Program-made: the position numbers and the translations under genes
The notes under the pieces: model-generated
The model's input: the letters and a program-made list of their open reading frames with translations, nothing else
Told to the model about the DNA's origin: nothing
The model's database searches: none
Shown: piece by piece, positions 34,116-42,472 of the stretch
How the letters are laid out: each line of letters starts with the position of its first letter
Numbering within the stretch: position 1 is the first letter of the stretch
Source: Maribacter sp.
GTDB taxonomy: Bacteria > Bacteroidota > Bacteroidia > Flavobacteriales > Flavobacteriaceae
Assembly (NCBI GenBank): GCA_024228355.1
Contig: JAAETN010000568.1
Coordinates: 1 to 49,054 of the forward strand
Direction of reading: 5' to 3'
Length of the DNA stretch: 49,054 nucleotides

Positions 34116-34286
34116 ATGTCCAATACGCCTTATTTTCTTAATGCCAAACGCAACGGAGATCATCAAATTATCGTTTCTTTGAATAACAGAATTAAAGAAG
34201 TTACACAGATTACCACAGATGCAAACCCCATTGAATTCGTTGACAGGATTATCAAGGACTATAATTATTATACCCAACAACTGTAA
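34116..34286 (+). CDS. Small hypothetical protein (56 aa) upstream of the TRIC-like channel gene
   Basis: I place the start at the ATG at 34116; the longer frame begins with a TTG at 34074. The 56-residue product begins MSNTPYFLNAKRNGDHQII and has an even charge pattern and no signal or membrane segment. It ends 3 bp before the ATG of the TRIC-type channel gene, so translation is probably coupled. It may be a companion of the channel. No family is recognised. Confidence 0.6.
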   Translation: MSNTPYFLNAKRNGDHQIIVSLNNRIKEVTQITTDANPIEFVDRIIKDYNYYTQQL

Positions 34287-34289
34287 GAA

Positions 34290-34904
34290 ATGTTCTATTT
34301 AACAATAGATATTTTAGGAACCATTGCCTTTGCCATATCTGGCGTCCTGGTTGCGATGGAAAAGAAACTCGATATTTTCGGTGTACTTATTATTGCGTTC
34401 GTGACGGCTGTGGGCGGAGGTACATTACGCGATATGTTAATAGGAAATACGCCGGTGGTCTGGATGCACGAACTGGTTTATATATTTACGATATTGGGAG
34501 CGGTGATTTTCGCCATCTTGTTCGTGAACCAAATAAAATATTTGCGAAAAACCTTATTCCTGTTCGATACGATAGGCATTGGATTATTTACAATGGTTGG
34601 TATTGAGAAAGGGCTTTCCGCTGATTTAATGCCGGTTATGTGTATTATTTTGGGAACTATTACCGCTTCTTTCGGAGGTGTGATTCGTGATATACTTTGT
34701 AATGAAATTCCTGTGATATTCCATAAAGAGATTTATGCTACAGCTTGTATTCTAGGAGGCTTGTCCTATTTCCTTTTGATACAATTACCCATTGACGATA
34801 CGTATGCCTATAGTACGGCAATACTGATTATCATATTGGTTAGAATATTAGCTGTAAAGTTTCATATTGCCTTACCAAATATTTATAGGTCAAAAGGAAC
34901 GTAA
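34290..34904 (+). CDS. Trimeric intracellular cation channel family protein (UPF0126)
   Basis: A 204-residue protein of six to seven spans with two internal repeats of the family: TAVGGGTLRDMLIG in the first half and ASFGGVIRDILCNE in the second. Bacterial UPF0126 (YadS/YicG) proteins belong to the TRIC-like channels; a structural link to glycine or cation transport is reported for some. Length is typical. The start at 34290 follows the small gene by 3 bp. The convergent cyclophilin gene ends 56 bp away. Confidence 0.88.
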   Translation: MFYLTIDILGTIAFAISGVLVAMEKKLDIFGVLIIAFVTAVGGGTLRDMLIGNTPVVWMHELVYIFTILGAVIFAILFVNQIKYLRKTLFLFDTIGIGLFTMVGIEKGLSADLMPVMCIILGTITASFGGVIRDILCNEIPVIFHKEIYATACILGGLSYFLLIQLPIDDTYAYSTAILIIILVRILAVKFHIALPNIYRSKGT

Positions 34905-34960
34905 TAAATCAAATACAAGGGTAATTTTATTACAGATATCCAAATTCCAACATTGGAGAA

Positions 34961-35674
34961 CTATTTCACAATTTCAGCCTTTAGAATATAAATATTTATC
35001 GATGGCCAGTCACCTTTGCCCACGGGCTGCGCATTAATCTTGTCAACGATGTCCATGCCATCAATAACTTTCCCGAAGGGCGTGTATTCACCGTCTAAAT
35101 GATAAGAGCCTGGTTTGGTAACTACAATGAAAAATTCATAGGGTGAAGCCAGCATATGCGGATTGTTCACCTCACTACTAGGCATAGATATGGTGCCGCG
35201 ATGATGTTTGTAACCCTTTTTTGCATCAGGCGGTAATAAATATCTACCAATTGCCCTACGTTTATCAGCCGTGGCTTTATCATCCGAATTACCCCCTTGG
35301 ATAATGAAATTCTTGACCACCCGATGAAACTGGGTGTTATCAAAATAACCCTTTGTGGTTAGGTAAATAAAATTGGCCTTATGGTAGGGTACGTTGTTGT
35401 ATAACTGAACTGTGAAACTGCCCAAGTTAGTTGTTATTTTAACCGTATCATCCTTAAGGGATTTGCTATAATTAAAGAAGAAATCTATGGCATTTTCCTC
35501 GGACAATAAAAAGGGTTCCTCCTCTTCTTGGACTTCAACAGTCTGCTCTTGTAGCGTGTCTTTTTGTACCGCGATGCTTTGTTCGGTAGTCTCCAATTGT
35601 TTGGGTTCACCTTTACAGGCCACTAAAAATAATAGTGGTAATATTGTTGTGAAAATGATTCTTTTAATTGCCAT
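34961..35674 (-). CDS. Lipoprotein cyclophilin-type peptidyl-prolyl cis-trans isomerase
   Basis: A 237-residue exported PPIase. The signal ends in a lipobox (LFLVAC20). A low-complexity Q/E/T-rich linker precedes the cyclophilin domain (about 70-235), which shows the active-site elements FHRVVKNFIIQGG (with R) and the start GSFTVQLYNNVPYHKANF. The domain is complete. It would assist folding of periplasmic or outer-membrane proteins. Its ATG (35672-35674) overlaps, on the opposite strand, the ATG of the NUDIX gene within a CATG. Confidence 0.92.
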   Translation of the reverse strand: MAIKRIIFTTILPLLFLVACKGEPKQLETTEQSIAVQKDTLQEQTVEVQEEEEPFLLSEENAIDFFFNYSKSLKDDTVKITTNLGSFTVQLYNNVPYHKANFIYLTTKGYFDNTQFHRVVKNFIIQGGNSDDKATADKRRAIGRYLLPPDAKKGYKHHRGTISMPSSEVNNPHMLASPYEFFIVVTKPGSYHLDGEYTPFGKVIDGMDIVDKINAQPVGKGDWPSINIYILKAEIVK

Positions 35675-36314
35675 GAATTTTGATGATTTTGCCTTACGGA
35701 CTTCAAAAATAAAAAATCTGCCCTTACCCGGAACAGCTTCCCATTATAAAATGGCACCTTTGATTCGAAAAAAAGAGCTTGAGGCCGGACATATCAAAAA
35801 AAAGAATCCCAAGAAAGCTGGAGTTTTGGCTCTTTTTTATCCAAATGAGAATCGAGATACAAATTTACTTTTGATATTACGCAAGACATATCAAGGCGTG
35901 CATTCCAATCAGATAGGTTTTCCGGGAGGAAAATCCGAACCCGAAGACCTGGATATATTGCATACTGCTTTACGTGAAACCCATGAAGAAGTGGGAGTAC
36001 CACCAAAACAGGTTTCCATAATAAGATCGTTGAGCGAAGTTTATATTCCACCCAGTAATTTTGAGGTTCAACCTTTTATTGGCATTTATGATAATCCTAA
36101 ACCGTTTGTGCTCCAAGAATCCGAGGTCGAGTCTCTCGTTGAGGTATCACTACTTGATTTTATGAATGACGCAAAGATTTTTACCCAAAAATTATCAACA
36201 TCCTATGCAAAGAACATAGATGTACCAGCCTTTAAATTAAACGGTTACACGATTTGGGGCGCTACTGCTATGATGCTAAGCGAAATCAAGGAACTCTTAA
36301 GACAGGTTTTATAA
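35673..36314 (+). CDS. NUDIX hydrolase, CoA pyrophosphatase type
   Basis: A 213-residue NUDIX hydrolase starting MNFDDFALRTSKI, as in flavobacterial relatives. The long frame beginning at 35487 lies inside the opposite gene and is rejected. The CoA-pyrophosphatase signature RKTYQGVHSNQIGFPGGK is followed by the NUDIX box, with TALRETHEEVGV as its helix. It should hydrolyse CoA or its oxidised forms. A short spacer separates it from the lysophospholipid acyltransferase at 36339. The start codon overlaps that of the divergent cyclophilin gene. Confidence 0.9.
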   Translation: MNFDDFALRTSKIKNLPLPGTASHYKMAPLIRKKELEAGHIKKKNPKKAGVLALFYPNENRDTNLLLILRKTYQGVHSNQIGFPGGKSEPEDLDILHTALRETHEEVGVPPKQVSIIRSLSEVYIPPSNFEVQPFIGIYDNPKPFVLQESEVESLVEVSLLDFMNDAKIFTQKLSTSYAKNIDVPAFKLNGYTIWGATAMMLSEIKELLRQVL

Positions 36315-36338
36315 GGCTTATTTTGTAGATTTGCCGCT

Positions 36339-37178
36339 ATGGGTGTATTTAAGGAGAATCCATTCGGTCATATTCTTTTTCTAAAAAAGTGGCTTATTCG
36401 CATCATGGGTGCTATTACCCATCAACGCTACAAAGGCTTCAATACTTTGGAAATAGAGGGCTCTGATGTCATTCGGAACCTACCTGGTAATAATGTGCTA
36501 TTTGTTAGTAACCACCAGACTTATTTTGCCGATGTAGTGGCCATGTTCCATGTATTCAATGCGAGCCTTAGCGGCCGGGATGATTCAATTAAGAATGTGG
36601 GTTATCTCTGGAATCCGAAGCTGAACGTGTATTATGTGGCTGCCGCTGAGACCATGAAGAAAAGTCTTTTGACCAAAATTTTTGCCTATGCAGGATCAAT
36701 AAGTGTTGAAAGAACTTGGAGGTCCGAAGGACAAAATATAAATAGACAGGTGAAGATGAGCGATATTTCCAACATTGGGAAAGCGTTGAACGATGGTTGG
36801 GTCATTACTTTTCCACAAGGAACGACGACACCCTGGAAACCTTTACGCAAGGGAACGGCACATATAATCAAAAAATACAAACCAGTGGTAGTCCCTGTTG
36901 TCATTGATGGATTTAGACGGTCCTTTGACAAAAAAGGGCTTCGGGTCAAGAAAAAGGGAATTCTTCAGCACATGAACATCAAGGAGCCGTTGGATATCGA
37001 TTATGATAACGAATCTTTTGAATCTATCATCGAAAAATTGGAATATGCCATTGAGCAGCACCCTTCTTTTCTCAAGGTAATACCGCAAAATGAGTTGCTG
37101 GCTTACGAGGAAGAAAACGAATTGAGAAGATACCGGAACATAAATAAAGCCAAAAAAGCCAAATCCCAGAAAGCTTAG
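36339..37178 (+). CDS. Lysophospholipid acyltransferase (PlsC family)
   Basis: A 279-residue membrane-associated acyltransferase. The usual N-H-x4-D motif appears as NH59QTYFAD65, with one more residue between H and D, which I believe is normal in flavobacterial members. FPQGTT (about 150) is the second PlsC motif, and PVVVPVVIDGF follows. It likely acylates lysophosphatidic acid or another lysolipid at the inner membrane. It lies 24 bp after the NUDIX gene in the same direction. Its stop overlaps the stop of the convergent gene at 37175 in the four bases TTAG. Confidence 0.86.
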   Translation: MGVFKENPFGHILFLKKWLIRIMGAITHQRYKGFNTLEIEGSDVIRNLPGNNVLFVSNHQTYFADVVAMFHVFNASLSGRDDSIKNVGYLWNPKLNVYYVAAAETMKKSLLTKIFAYAGSISVERTWRSEGQNINRQVKMSDISNIGKALNDGWVITFPQGTTTPWKPLRKGTAHIIKKYKPVVVPVVIDGFRRSFDKKGLRVKKKGILQHMNIKEPLDIDYDNESFESIIEKLEYAIEQHPSFLKVIPQNELLAYEEENELRRYRNINKAKKAKSQKA

Positions 37179-37825
37179 ACCTCCAGTTGTTTAAGTTCTT
37201 TATAATTTCTATTTAGTTTTCGCAATAATAATCCATATAGTAGAAAATAAACGCCGGCCATTACAGCAGTCAATAGTATACCCATCACTGCCATTCCTAT
37301 CATAAGACTAATTTTAATTTTTTCAGCAGATATTTTTTCTGTTTTATCTCGAAGCTGGTCAAAGGTGGAGAATATATCATCATCTAAATAGACCCCGATA
37401 ATCATCATTATGACTATGACCATTATCATTGATAAGGAATAAATAATATAATGTTTTACCGTGGCTCTTGTCCTGATTATTTTCTGCATCAAATTCTTAG
37501 AGCTGTCCAAAACTGAAATCTCCTTATATCTTCGATAAAATTGTAGAATGAAGTAAAAAGCAACACAATAGGAAAAAATGGTCAATCCAATTATATAATT
37601 ATGCAATCCCAAATTATCATAGACTTCCATGTTGTCTTGGAACGAGGGTATCAGATAGAGTAAATGTGGTAGAGTAAATTCTAAAATACTTATAATCAAT
37701 ATCCATTTTACGATTGAGGAAGATTTCTTCCAGATCATATTATGAATTTCTTCGTACGACAATTTCGGAAGATGTGCTTCCTTTTTTTGCCAGTCCTTTT
37801 TTAATAATTCCAGTTCATCTGTCAT
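37175..37825 (-). CDS. Membrane protein downstream of ECF sigma factor (possible anti-sigma)
   Basis: A 216-residue protein with a soluble N-terminal 35 residues (MTDELELLKKDWQKKEAHLP) and four hydrophobic spans (about 40-60, 75-95, 125-145 and 175-205). It starts 4 bp after the stop of the ECF sigma gene, the classic place for an anti-sigma factor. It lacks a recognisable zinc anti-sigma or FecR domain, so assignment rests on position. The N-terminal helix would be the part available to bind a sigma factor. Its stop overlaps that of the convergent acyltransferase gene. Confidence 0.7.
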   Translation of the reverse strand: MTDELELLKKDWQKKEAHLPKLSYEEIHNMIWKKSSSIVKWILIISILEFTLPHLLYLIPSFQDNMEVYDNLGLHNYIIGLTIFSYCVAFYFILQFYRRYKEISVLDSSKNLMQKIIRTRATVKHYIIYSLSMIMVIVIMMIIGVYLDDDIFSTFDQLRDKTEKISAEKIKISLMIGMAVMGILLTAVMAGVYFLLYGLLLRKLNRNYKELKQLEV

Positions 37826-37829
37826 ATCG

Positions 37830-38324
37830 TCAAGGGTTCAATATGGTTCTTAATTTATTCTTTATTCGGTTCATTTTGACTCTAGCATTTACTTCTGTAA
37901 TACCTAAGGTTTCTGATATTTCCCGATAGTCCTTATCTTCCAGATATAGAAAAACCAACGCTTTTTCGATGTCGCCCAATTGCTTTACGGCCTTGTACAT
38001 CAATTGTAATTGTTGTTCTTCCTGTGGATCGTATTCATCGGCCTTTATTTTAAAAATTACCGATTCATAATCCCGTGTTTGAATTCTTTTTTTCGATTTT
38101 CGATATAGCGTAATTGCTGTATTCAGCGCTACCCTGTACATCCAAGTGCTGAATTTTGATTCACCTCGAAATTTTGGGTATGCCTTCCATAGTTGTATGG
38201 TTATTTCCTGGAACAGATCTTTGTGTGAATCCCTGTCATTGGTATACAACGTACAGACCTTATGAACAATATTCTGATTGTTCTCAAGTTCCGTCACAAA
38301 TTGATGCTCCAGCTTTTTGTTCAC
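37830..38324 (-). CDS. ECF-type RNA polymerase sigma factor
   Basis: A 164-residue sigma-70 family protein starting at GTG (38324). Region 2 shows DLFQEITIQLWKAYPKFRGE and FSTWMYRVALNTAI (about residues 35-75). Region 4 shows ALVFLYLEDKDYREISETLG and then VKMNRIKNKL (about residues 120-160). The length and lack of other domains fit the extracytoplasmic-function group. It is followed after 4 bp by a four-span membrane protein that may restrain it. No gene adjacent upstream shares its direction; target promoters cannot be predicted. Confidence 0.9.
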   Translation of the reverse strand: MNKKLEHQFVTELENNQNIVHKVCTLYTNDRDSHKDLFQEITIQLWKAYPKFRGESKFSTWMYRVALNTAITLYRKSKKRIQTRDYESVIFKIKADEYDPQEEQQLQLMYKAVKQLGDIEKALVFLYLEDKDYREISETLGITEVNARVKMNRIKNKLRTILNP

Positions 38325-38398
38325 GTTTGGGTCGGTGGGTTGTTATTGGGTTAGTAGCTAGTTTGAATGGAATGTTACAACTTAAAATAAAAAATTGT

Positions 38399-38538
38399 CA
38401 AGTTCAAATATCAAATGCAAGTTCAACCATGAGTTGAAAGCCCATTTAATTAGCAAAGTATTTAAATTAATCATTAATACAGAAATTTAAGATGGAAGTA
38501 GGTAGTTAGAATATACTTGAATTTGATATTTGAACTTG
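38399..38538. repeat. Perfect 18-bp inverted repeat with 104-bp loop
   Basis: CAAGTTCAAATATCAAAT (38399-38416) recurs as its reverse complement at 38521-38538. Right after the left arm GCAAGTTCAA (38417-38426) is found, matching TTGAACTTGC (38530-38539) within the right arm, so the left arm carries the unit twice. It fills most of the 230-bp gap between the sigma factor gene start and the amidohydrolase stop. No coding frame crosses it. It may be a small non-autonomous or low-complexity element like the repeats at 25.1 kb. Confidence 0.65.
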
Positions 38539-38554
38539 CACTTGTACCTTATGC

Positions 38555-39991
38555 CTAATTCCTGTAATCGAGTGCTGGTGCTCTATCTCCCAAGAGCGGA
38601 ATATATTTGAAATCAGCGCCTCTTCGTTCTAAGAACTCCTCTTTGGCTTTTACGACCAATTCACGGTCTTGGAAAAGATTTATGGCGGTTAGCGTCAGGG
38701 TTTTGGCGGCGATCATCATTCCTTTATTGCCTATTGATGTACCACCCGCGGCTACAGCCTGCCAACTATGGGCTGGTGTACCCGGAACCCAGGTAGCAGC
38801 TCCCATACCTACTGTTGGTACAGTAAAACTCACGTCACCCACATCGGTTGAACCAAAAGCTTTTGCCTCTGTCTTATAGGGTTGAATATTTCTGGCCTTT
38901 TCCAAATCAACACTTTTATAACCCATACTAACAGCGATTTTATCGGCGAATTCTTTTTCTTCCGGGGTATATTCCATTCCACCCACTTTGGAAAGATTGT
39001 CATGCATCAACTTCTGCAGCGTCAAATTTGGTAATAGTTCGTGTGTTCCTCCGATCATTTCAAAATCCATGGTCGTACCCGTACCCAGGGCCGCACCTTG
39101 ACCAGCCTTAATTATCCTATCAAAAATATCGATGACCACATCCCTTCGGTTATGACGTGCATAGTAATAAACCTCCGCGAAATTAGGTACCACATTTGGG
39201 GCTTTACCTCCACTGGTGATAACGTAGTGTATTCTTGCTTTTTCAGGAACATGCTCTCGTAACATATTAACCATGGCATTCATGGCCTCAACACCATCCA
39301 AAGCTGAGCGACCCCTTTCAGGAGCCGCAGCTGCGTGCGCAGAAACTCCATGAAAACGGAATTTAGCCGATTTGTTCGCCAAAGCAGCTCCGGCACTAGC
39401 GGCATTCTGTGAACTCGGGTGCCAGTGTAATGCTACATCTACATCATCAAAAAGTCCTTCCCGGACCATATATACTTTTCCAGAACCCCCTTCTTCAGCA
39501 GGAGTTCCATAAAAACGAATAGTCCCTTTAGCATTATTGGATTGCAACCAATCTTTAACGGCTATTGCCGCAGCTGTTGAAGCGGTGCCGAACAAATGGT
39601 GTCCACATGCATGCCCAGCGGCCTTACCCGCTGTTTTTTTCTCTGGAACAGCTTGTTGTGATAGACCGGGAAGGGCATCGTATTCACCCATGATTCCGAT
39701 TATTGGTGCTCCACTACCATATTCGGCAGTAAAAGCGGTAGGCATACCTCCGACCCCTTCTTTGATGGTAAAACCAGCTTCGCTCAATGTTTTTTGCAAT
39801 AAAGCGACGCTTTTTTCTTCTTGGTAACCTATTTCGGCCAAGCCCCAGATGGTTTGTGCAATCTCGCCGTAAGACTCACTCTTTGAATCTAATTTTTCTA
39901 AAACATCATCCAACTTTTTTTGGGCGGTTGATATTGTTGATGAAAGAATGGCCATGGCAACGAACACCACTGATTTCTTTAAGTTTAACAT
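38555..39991 (-). CDS. Exported M20 amidohydrolase, AbgB-like
   Basis: A 478-residue zinc peptidase of the M20/amidohydrolase group. A signal peptide (ISTAQ, about 1-23) exports it. The metal-binding segment is GHACGHHLFGTAST, the catalytic glutamate lies in TPAEEGGSG, and ALHWHPSS supplies a further histidine. KAFGSTDVGDVSF near the C-terminus completes the set. Closest description is AbgB (p-aminobenzoyl-glutamate hydrolase), usually cytoplasmic, so the export signal is notable. The substrate is an N-acyl amino acid or related amide. It is monocistronic. Confidence 0.88.
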   Translation of the reverse strand: MLNLKKSVVFVAMAILSSTISTAQKKLDDVLEKLDSKSESYGEIAQTIWGLAEIGYQEEKSVALLQKTLSEAGFTIKEGVGGMPTAFTAEYGSGAPIIGIMGEYDALPGLSQQAVPEKKTAGKAAGHACGHHLFGTASTAAAIAVKDWLQSNNAKGTIRFYGTPAEEGGSGKVYMVREGLFDDVDVALHWHPSSQNAASAGAALANKSAKFRFHGVSAHAAAAPERGRSALDGVEAMNAMVNMLREHVPEKARIHYVITSGGKAPNVVPNFAEVYYYARHNRRDVVIDIFDRIIKAGQGAALGTGTTMDFEMIGGTHELLPNLTLQKLMHDNLSKVGGMEYTPEEKEFADKIAVSMGYKSVDLEKARNIQPYKTEAKAFGSTDVGDVSFTVPTVGMGAATWVPGTPAHSWQAVAAGGTSIGNKGMMIAAKTLTLTAINLFQDRELVVKAKEEFLERRGADFKYIPLLGDRAPALDYRN

Positions 39992-40070
39992 AATTATTTT
40001 GTGATTTTTATACTATTGTGAATAGTGTTTTAGTGTGAAATTTAAATATACATAAATCATGTAATAAATA

Positions 40071-40970
40071 TTACAATTTACGGGGATGATATTTGTTCAA
40101 TACTTCAGCCAAATGTGATCGGTCTACATGCATATAAACCTCGGTTGTAGTAATACTTTCATGGCCCAGCATTTGTTGAATGGCCCTAAGGTCAGCACCA
40201 TTCTGCAATAAGTGAGTCGCAAATGAATGCCTAAATGTATGTGGACTTATGTTTTTCGCTAAGCCAATTTTCAAGGCCAATTGTTTAATAATCGTAAAAA
40301 TCATTGCTCGGGTAAGTTGTCTACCCCGCCTGTTCAAGAATAGAATGTCATTAAAACCCTTTTGTATGCTCTGGTGCACCCGTATTTCTTTTCTGTAAAT
40401 ATTGATATATTTTTTATTGAAATCACTAATAGGAACAAAACGCTGTTTATCACCCTTCCCGGTAACCTTGATAAAATCTTCATCAAAAAACAGGTCAGAT
40501 ATCTTTAGATTTATGAGTTCTGACACACGCAGTCCACAACCATATAAAGTCTCCAACATTGCTCTATTTCGTTCTCCCTCTGGTTTTGACAGATCAATGG
40601 CACCAATAATTTGATTGATTTCCTCTTCGGATAAAGTGTCTGGTAGTTTTCTACCGATCTTAGGCGATTCCAATAAATCCATGGGATTGTCCTTGCGATA
40701 ATCCTCAAAGTTCAAATAATTGAAAAAGCTTTTAAGTCCTGAAATGATGCGAGCCTGAGATCTCGGGTTTACTGTTTTGGCAATATCATAGATAAAACGT
40801 TGCACTATTTCTTTGTCAATGATAATCGGATTTAATGAAATATTATTTTCTTCAAGAAAGCTAATTAGCTTTTCAACATCCCAGATGTAATTTTTGATCG
40901 AGTTTTCCGATAAACCACGTTCAATTTTTAGATAGTGTTTATAATCTTGGAGTGCCTGCTTCCATTTCAT
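40071..40970 (-). CDS. xerD: Tyrosine recombinase XerD
   Basis: A 299-residue tyrosine recombinase, starting at the ATG at 40970; the longer frame (40991) adds seven residues. The N-terminal SAM-like domain starts WKQALQDYKHYLKIERGLSE. The catalytic residues are visible: R in GCGLRVSEL, K in GKGDKQRF, H-x-x-R in SPHTFRHSFATHLL, H in QMLGHESI and the nucleophile Y in TEVYMHV. This is the chromosome-dimer-resolution recombinase form rather than an integrase of a mobile element, since no element borders are seen. It is divergent from the barrel gene at 41126. Confidence 0.93.
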   Translation of the reverse strand: MKWKQALQDYKHYLKIERGLSENSIKNYIWDVEKLISFLEENNISLNPIIIDKEIVQRFIYDIAKTVNPRSQARIISGLKSFFNYLNFEDYRKDNPMDLLESPKIGRKLPDTLSEEEINQIIGAIDLSKPEGERNRAMLETLYGCGLRVSELINLKISDLFFDEDFIKVTGKGDKQRFVPISDFNKKYINIYRKEIRVHQSIQKGFNDILFLNRRGRQLTRAMIFTIIKQLALKIGLAKNISPHTFRHSFATHLLQNGADLRAIQQMLGHESITTTEVYMHVDRSHLAEVLNKYHPRKL

Positions 40971-41071
40971 GCAATAAATATAAGCAAGCATTTAATTTAT
41001 TGATCCTTTAGCTGCCGATGAAATAACTTTATCTGTTACTTCATAAAAATAATTTGATAATGGCACGGAGA

Positions 41072-41103
41072 TTGATTTACAGCTATTAAGTTTTATATAT
41101 TTG
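41072..41103 (+). promoter_or_regulatory. Bacteroidota-type promoter upstream of the barrel gene at 41126
   Basis: TTG (41072-41074), a 21-nt spacer, then TATATTTG (41096-41103) is an exact match to the -7 consensus TAnnTTTG with a typical -33 spacing. Transcription would start about 41108, leaving a short leader before the ATG at 41126. This is the best promoter in the window and supports assignment to the phylum. Confidence 0.75.
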
Positions 41104-41125
41104 ATAAATTTAACTAAACACTATT

Positions 41126-41731
41126 ATGAAAAAAATTCTTTTACTATCCGTCATTACGCTTTTTTCACTGCAATTTTCACAAGCTCAAAGCTTACCAAGA
41201 TTTGGTATAACGGGCGGACTTCTAAATAGCAATGTTGACTTTAAAACAGGTAACTCCTTGCTAAACCTTGTTGGGGTCAACAATTTTGCGAAAATCAACA
41301 GTACCGGTTATTACATTGGGGCTTTGGTTGATATTGGAGTGGCAGGTAATTTCCATATTCAACCTGAACTTTTATATGGTAGTGCAGAAGACCTATCCTT
41401 TTTTTATTTACCGGTAATGGCCAAATATTATGTAGCGGATAAATTTCACATTCAAGCGGGACCTCAACTGAATTTTTCTTCAAACCTGGATGATATAAAA
41501 AAAGCTATTCGCGATACTGAAGAGTTACTGGGTACCAACGGAAATGTTGATGATGTTCTAAAGACCGTCGGGGTTGATCTTGGATTTGGTGCTGGGTTTG
41601 ATATTTTGGACAATTTGACTATACAGGCAAGATATTCATTTGAGTTGACCGATAGATATTCGGGTCCTGCTGGTGGCGTTCTTGATATTAAAGGTTCTGC
41701 TTTCCAAGTGGGCGTGGCGTATATGTTTTAG
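41126..41731 (+). CDS. Outer-membrane beta-barrel protein (OmpW/porin-like)
   Basis: A 201-residue exported protein. The signal peptide (ending SQAQS) leads into a chain with alternating polar and hydrophobic strands, such as FHIQPELLYGSAE and FYLPVMAKYYVADKFHIQAG. The last strand ends GVAYMF, the aromatic C-terminus of an outer-membrane barrel. It fits the small PorT/OMP_b-brl_2 barrel class common in Bacteroidota. It has an excellent promoter and an 11-bp terminator, so it is expressed alone. Function is unknown. Confidence 0.85.
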   Translation: MKKILLLSVITLFSLQFSQAQSLPRFGITGGLLNSNVDFKTGNSLLNLVGVNNFAKINSTGYYIGALVDIGVAGNFHIQPELLYGSAEDLSFFYLPVMAKYYVADKFHIQAGPQLNFSSNLDDIKKAIRDTEELLGTNGNVDDVLKTVGVDLGFGAGFDILDNLTIQARYSFELTDRYSGPAGGVLDIKGSAFQVGVAYMF

Positions 41732-41753
41732 AAGTTATTTACGTATGAATATA

Positions 41754-41785
41754 AAAACAGTCCAATTCATGGACTGTTTTTTTGT
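41754..41785 (+). terminator. Rho-independent terminator of the 41126 gene
   Basis: AAAACAGTCCA (41754-41764) pairs perfectly with TGGACTGTTTT (41770-41780) across a 5-nt loop, followed by TTTGTTTATT. It lies 22 bp after the barrel gene's stop. Confidence 0.88.
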
Positions 41786-41932
41786 TTATTTGCCTGTGTA
41801 CTAAGGTAAATAGCTCGTTAAAAATCCTAAAAACGAGCTTCTACAACCATTTTAGCCCGTTTTACAACAAAAATGGTCGATGAACGGAATAAGAATTTAG
41901 ATTTGTTCTTCATAACCTAAATTATTAGACCA

Positions 41933-42448
41933 ATGAGGAATTGCATTCTAGCCCTTTTATTTACAGTAATTATAACAAGCTTACAGGCCCAGGAAGGCTT
42001 TAAAATAGGATTTCATGGCGGATTGCCTATTGATGATTTCAATGATGCCGTAAGTTTAAGCCTCGGTTTGGATGCTGGCTATATGTTCGCATTGGGTGAA
42101 GTTGTTGACGTGGGTGTAAGTACAGGATTTATTCACGGTTTTGCCGAGACTTTCGATTCACAGGAACTTGTGGCCGATTTACCCAATATGCAATTTGTGC
42201 CTTTGGCTGCATCTGTACGAATCTGGCCATCGAATTCACTTTCAATTGGACTTGATGCTGGACAAGGATTGGGAATTAATGATGGCAATGATGGGGGGTT
42301 ATATTATAGACCGATCTTGGGGTACCTGATGGGAGCCTATACCGAGGTGAATTTTTCATATACAACCATTAATATGGATAATGAAGTTTCGTGGAATTCG
42401 GTTAATTTAGGATTGCTTTTTACGATTCCTCCAAAAAGAAGATTATAA
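41933..42448 (+). CDS. Second outer-membrane beta-barrel protein
   Basis: A 171-residue exported barrel protein with a signal peptide ending LQAQEG. Strand-like segments with glycine and aromatic residues alternate (for example FKIGFHGGLPIDDFNDAV, and SLGLDAGYMF). It ends in WNSVNLGLLFTIPPKRRL, so its last barrel strand is followed by a basic tail. TAGATTTG (41898-41905) fits the -7 consensus, though the -33 is poor. It shares the fold class of the preceding gene but is not a close copy. Confidence 0.78.
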   Translation: MRNCILALLFTVIITSLQAQEGFKIGFHGGLPIDDFNDAVSLSLGLDAGYMFALGEVVDVGVSTGFIHGFAETFDSQELVADLPNMQFVPLAASVRIWPSNSLSIGLDAGQGLGINDGNDGGLYYRPILGYLMGAYTEVNFSYTTINMDNEVSWNSVNLGLLFTIPPKRRL

Positions 42449-42472
42449 CACTATAAAAATATTTTGGTAACC

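Noticed and set aside
35487-35672. N-terminal extension of the NUDIX frame
   Set aside because: It is antisense to the cyclophilin signal and linker; relatives start at MNFDDF.
40071-40970. Tyrosine recombinase as an integrase of a mobile island
   Set aside because: The length, domains and lack of att repeats or tRNA nearby fit housekeeping XerD.
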